Assembly: GCF_000230715.2 (NCBI RefSeq)
Contig: NC_019792.1
Span: 3,534,001-3,598,000 of the forward strand
Direction of reading: 5' to 3'
Length of the DNA stretch: 64,000 bases
DNA from: Natronobacterium gregoryi SP2
GTDB lineage: Archaea > Halobacteriota > Halobacteria > Halobacteriales > Natrialbaceae
Shown piece by piece: positions 61,005 to 64,000 of this stretch (its first letter is position 1; each line of letters begins with the position of its first letter). Made by a program: the position numbers and the translations under genes. Under the pieces are notes generated by a model. It did not search any database, was not told where the DNA came from, and saw nothing but the letters and a program-made list of their open reading frames with translations.

Positions 61005-61044
61005 GCTGGGCTATCCCAGCGCTGGCCAGCGTCCCGGTAACCGG
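61005..61044. repeat. Cluster of three short palindromes
   Basis: Perfect inverted motifs follow one another: GCTGGG-CTAT-CCCAGC (61005-61020), CGCTGGCCAGCG (61020-61031) and CCGGT-A-ACCGG (61034-61044). They lie about 150 bases upstream of the S9 peptidase. They may form a structured RNA leader or protein-binding sites; no known RNA family is recognised. Confidence 0.55.
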
Positions 61045-61191
61045 ACGGGCCGTCGGTGTCCGTCGTGGTTCCCGATGGGAGCAACACAGCCCGAAGCAAG
61101 CGGCTGCCCGTCGACCGCTATGGCAACGGTCGAAGCGGTCGCGACAACCGGAACCCAAACGCCTACCATCTCGAGTCGCTACGCTGGGGAT

Positions 61192-63003
61192 ATGAGCTAC
61201 GAACTCGAACGCTATCTCAATATTCGAAGCGCCTACGGCGCGTCGTTCGGGCCAGACGGCGAGCGACTCTCCTTTCTGCTGGATACGACCGGCACCTCAC
61301 AGGTCTGGACGATCGCGGACCCACAGGAGTGGCCCCAACAACGCACCTTCTACGACGAGCGGGTGACCTTCGCCTCCTGGTCGCCCGAACGGCCCGAACT
61401 GATCTTCGGGATGGACGACGGTGGCAACGAACGCGCTCAACTCTACCGACTCGACGCCGAGACTGGCGAGATAGAGAACGTGACGGCGATGCCGGACGCC
61501 AAACACCGCTGGGGCGGCTGGAGCCACGACGGTGAGCAGTTCGCGTTCGCTTCGAACCGCCGTGACGAGGCCGTCTTCGACATCTACGTCCAGGATCGTG
61601 ATGCGACTGGAGACGCGGCAAAACTCGTCTACGAGGGCGACGGCTGGCTCTCACTCGCCGGCTGGAGCCCCGACGACTCCCGCCTGCTGGTCTCGCAGGC
61701 CTACTCGAACTTCGACCAGGACCTCTACGTCCTCGACCTCGAGACGGAGGAAATCGAGCATCTCACGCCCCACGAGGGCGACGTCCGCTACAGCAGCGCG
61801 AGCTGGGCACCCGACGGCGACGGACTCTACCTCGTTACCGACGAGGGTGACGCAGATACGCTGTATCTCGCCTACATGGATCTCGAGGGCGGAGAACTCG
61901 AGACGGTCACTCGGGGCGAGGGGTGGAACGTCGACGGGATCGCTTTGGACGACGAGACCGGGCGCTTCGTCTACTCGCGAAACGTCGAGGGGTACACCGA
62001 GCTGACCGTCGGCGAATTCGATGCCGACGAGCCGACCGAGTTCGAGAGGTTCCCCGAACCCGACCTACCAGGCGGCGTCTCCGGCGGCATTAGCTTTGAC
62101 CCCGCCGCTGACCGGTTCGCGCTGTCGACGACCGGCGACACCGTGAACACGAACGTCTTCGTGGTCGACGTCGAGTCCGGGGAAGCAAAGCGCTGGACGC
62201 GAGCCCCGACTGCGGGGATTCCACCGGAGACGTTCGACGAGTCCGATCTCGTCCACGTCGAGAGCTTCGACGAACTGGAGGTGCCCGGTTTCCTCACCCT
62301 GCCGGACGGCTACGAAGCGGGGAACACACCCGTCGTCGTCGACATCCACGGCGGCCCCGAGAGCCAGCGCCGGCCGTCGTTCTCGAGCGTCAAGCAGTAC
62401 TTCCTCGATCGAGGATACGCGTACTTCGAACCCAACGTCCGGGGATCGGCCGGGTACGGTGCCGACTACGCTGCACTAGACGACGTCGAGAAGCGCATGG
62501 ACTCGGTCGCAGACATCGAGGCCTGCGTCGAGTGGCTGCAAGACCACCCTGCGATCGACCCGGACCGTATCGCCGCCAAAGGGGGGTCCTACGGCGGCTT
62601 CATGGTGCTTGCCGCGCTGACGGAGTACCCCCATCTCTGGGCGGCTGGGATCGACGTCGTCGGCATCGCCAACTTCGTCACGTTCCTCGAGAACACGGGC
62701 GACTGGCGACGCGAACTCCGCGAAGCCGAGTACGGGAGTCTCGAGGCCGACCGCGAGTTCCTGGAAGACATTTCGCCGATCAACAACGTCGAGCGGATCG
62801 AGGCACCGCTTTTCGTCCTCCACGGCGAGAACGATCCCCGCGTGCCCGTCGGTGAGGCCGAACAGATCGCCGACCAGGCCGCCAAACAGGGCGTCCCGGT
62901 CCGAAAGTTGATATTCGAAGACGAGGGCCACGGCTTCTCGAAACTCGAGAACCGCATCGAGGCCTACACCGAAATCGCGGACTTCCTCGACGAACACGTC
63001 TGA
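61192..63003 (+). CDS. S9 (prolyl oligopeptidase) family serine peptidase
   Basis: A 603-residue peptidase. The N-terminal ~340 residues form a beta-propeller with WD40/PD40-like repeats (FASWSPERPELIFGMDDGG, LAGWSPDDSRLLVSQAY, SASWAPDGDGLYLVTDEG); the C-terminal alpha/beta-hydrolase has nucleophile in KGGSYGGFMV, Asp in GENDPRVPV and His in EDEGHGFS. It probably cleaves short peptides in the cytoplasm, since no signal peptide is present. Start MSYELERYLNIRSA at 61192. Single gene. Confidence 0.93.
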   Translation: MSYELERYLNIRSAYGASFGPDGERLSFLLDTTGTSQVWTIADPQEWPQQRTFYDERVTFASWSPERPELIFGMDDGGNERAQLYRLDAETGEIENVTAMPDAKHRWGGWSHDGEQFAFASNRRDEAVFDIYVQDRDATGDAAKLVYEGDGWLSLAGWSPDDSRLLVSQAYSNFDQDLYVLDLETEEIEHLTPHEGDVRYSSASWAPDGDGLYLVTDEGDADTLYLAYMDLEGGELETVTRGEGWNVDGIALDDETGRFVYSRNVEGYTELTVGEFDADEPTEFERFPEPDLPGGVSGGISFDPAADRFALSTTGDTVNTNVFVVDVESGEAKRWTRAPTAGIPPETFDESDLVHVESFDELEVPGFLTLPDGYEAGNTPVVVDIHGGPESQRRPSFSSVKQYFLDRGYAYFEPNVRGSAGYGADYAALDDVEKRMDSVADIEACVEWLQDHPAIDPDRIAAKGGSYGGFMVLAALTEYPHLWAAGIDVVGIANFVTFLENTGDWRRELREAEYGSLEADREFLEDISPINNVERIEAPLFVLHGENDPRVPVGEAEQIADQAAKQGVPVRKLIFEDEGHGFSKLENRIEAYTEIADFLDEHV

Positions 63004-63122
63004 GACGGATTGTTGTCCCGAGTATCGGTACGACCGCGACCCGAAACGCTTGCAGCGAAACTGACAGGCAGTAAACCGTGACCAGTGACAGCAACCGGCC
63101 ACACTCGAGGTGATCGGTCAGT

Positions 63123-63635
63123 TCACCACTCGATTTCGTACTCGCACATCTCGTCGGAGTCGACACGACCGGTCGTCGTGCTCTCGACGAGGTTGGGGAA
63201 CTGTCCGCCGAACCGTTCGACCGTTCCCATAACGATCCCTTTCGAAAACTCACGGGGGTACGGACTCTCGAACGCGATTGTTCCGCCGTCGTCCGTCCCC
63301 TCGAATTCGAACTCGCCGACTCTGCCGCGGTGACAGCTTTGCAGTCCGTTCGGAAGATTCCGGAGGGCTTCGGCCGGTGTTTCGGACTCGTCACGCCACT
63401 CGAGTTGTTTCGCAACTGCGGCCCCGAGTTGCCTGACGGTCGGCTCGCCGGCCCTGTCCTCGATCAGTTCCAGGGTGCGTGCGAATTCTGTGACCGGGTA
63501 CCAGTCGTTCTCGTCGAATTCGTCGATCCCCTTTTCCGCCAGTTCCTCTCGAACGCGGTCTCGAAAGACGGTCATCAGATTGTCGACCGTCGCGTCGACC
63601 GTCTGCCCACTTACTCTCGCGTGTTGTCCTTTCAT
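63123..63635 (-). CDS. Hypothetical protein coupled to a rhodanese
   Basis: A 170-residue soluble protein: [20 protein letters not shown], a helical region, and a C-terminal beta-rich segment with [21 protein letters not shown] and a [10 protein letters not shown] tail. The latter is loosely reminiscent of heme-NO-binding/V4R-fold haloarchaeal proteins, but I cannot assign a family. Its ATG overlaps the rhodanese TGA by four bases, so they are translationally coupled. The single C-terminal cysteine could be functionally relevant. Confidence 0.7.
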   Translation of the reverse strand: MKGQHARVSGQTVDATVDNLMTVFRDRVREELAEKGIDEFDENDWYPVTEFARTLELIEDRAGEPTVRQLGAAVAKQLEWRDESETPAEALRNLPNGLQSCHRGRVGEFEFEGTDDGGTIAFESPYPREFSKGIVMGTVERFGGQFPNLVESTTTGRVDSDEMCEYEIEW

Positions 63636-64000
63636 CGCCCGTCACCCCCAACCGATCCAACGGGCGACGACGCGCCCGGTTCCCCCGTTTCGATCGGTGC
63701 GTCCTCCAGTTGACTCCACTCGGTCCAGGAGCCGTCGTAGTTGGTCGCATCGACACCGAGTAACTCGTGCAAAACGAACCAGGTAACCGACGCTCGTTCA
63801 CCGATCCGACAGTAAGCGACCGCACTGTCGTCCTCGTCGACGTCGTACACCTCGCGGAGTTGCTCTTTGGACTTGAACGAGCCGTCGGGACGAACCGCTT
63901 TGGCCCACGGAACGTTTTCGGCACCGGGGATGTGTCCCTCGGAATCCGTCGTTTTCGGAATCTCGGGTGGTGGACTTCCGCCACGGTACTCCTGTGGGTT
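63632..64000 (-). CDS. Rhodanese-like thiosulfate sulfurtransferase, partial (5' end outside window)
   Basis: The window contains the last 122 residues, beginning [15 protein letters not shown]. The active-site loop CRIGERAS carries the catalytic cysteine of two-domain thiosulfate/3-mercaptopyruvate sulfurtransferases, and the region [12 protein letters not shown] and the [18 protein letters not shown] ending are typical of the C-terminal domain. It lies upstream of, and overlaps by four bases, the hypothetical gene at 63123. Confidence 0.88.
   Translation of the reverse strand, partial: NPQEYRGGSPPPEIPKTTDSEGHIPGAENVPWAKAVRPDGSFKSKEQLREVYDVDEDDSAVAYCRIGERASVTWFVLHELLGVDATNYDGSWTEWSQLEDAPIETGEPGASSPVGSVGGDGR

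Noticed and set aside
60970-61020. tRNA-like T-arm (GCGGTTCGAA motif on the minus strand)
   Set aside because: The acceptor and anticodon arms cannot be completed and the T stem has a mismatch, so it is not a functional tRNA; kept only as a note under palindromes.
1-64000. CRISPR array or phage/integrase region
   Set aside because: No regularly spaced direct repeats with unique spacers, no Cas genes, no integrase and no phage structural genes were seen. The repeats present are palindromic and intergenic.

Overview
The window is chromosomal DNA from a halophilic archaeon (class Halobacteria). The evidence is acidic, high-GC coding sequence, archaeal information-processing genes (RNase P subunits Rpp30 and Pop5, SBDS, MBF1, proteasome alpha and beta), BRE/TATA promoters placed so that many mRNAs would be leaderless, Tat-type secreted lipoproteins, a FolC-FolP fusion and many haloarchaea-only protein families. 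The repeat content is reminiscent of Natrialbales, but that placement is tentative.

Layout. 0-7 kb: a partial small membrane protein, DUF3054, a zinc-finger/J-domain protein, a hypothetical gene with tpiA, MBF1, a CDP-alcohol phosphatidyltransferase / AK6-type kinase / hisC operon, and tRNA-Gly(GCC). 7-20 kb: rhomboid, carB, an ABC-2 permease / HtpX / ABC ATPase group, and the folate fusion gene. 20-33 kb: lipoprotein, PHP phosphoesterase and asparagine-synthase-like pair, aldo/keto reductase, amidase, NSUN RNA methyltransferase with a partner, Bax1-type nuclease, UPF0212, and proteasome beta. 33-40 kb: a complete carbohydrate ABC importer (ATPase, two permeases, Tat lipoprotein) with Gfo/Idh/MocA and ThuA genes, probably for catabolism of a trehalose-like or other sugar. 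40-46 kb: DUF389, an eIF2B-like protein, folD and glyA (one-carbon metabolism). 46-50 kb: a 727-residue CHAT-type caspase-like peptidase and the regulator TbsP. 50-59 kb: a Tat propeller protein, then rnp3 / methyltransferase / rnp2 / psmA, a transposon-laden interval, then SBDS, FUN14 and hflX. 59-64 kb: glycosyltransferase, S9 peptidase, and a partial rhodanese operon.

Two repeat systems stand out. (1) A MITE-like family bounded by CTAG occurs as a two-module array at 2049-2237 and a three-module array at 53939-56380. In the second array an IS1595-family element (54191-56345) has inserted into a 110-bp module, and an IS630-family element (54708-55859) has inserted into that transposase. The copy at 2128-2237 is the matching empty site. 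The arrays abut genes so closely that terminal CTAG supplies stop codons. (2) A dispersed hairpin repeat with ends like ATACGG-TTGCTGT occurs five times (1177, 3467, 4314, 48365, 59414) in two subfamilies; at two copies the neighbouring gene's TGA lies at the repeat edge. A third non-coding oddity at about 37640-38015 is rich in stem-loops and looks like a decayed IS200/IS605-type element end.

The most distinctive protein is the stand-alone archaeal CHAT peptidase (candidate dyad His512/Cys543, long uncharacterised N-terminal region). No CRISPR array, rRNA or prophage is visible.
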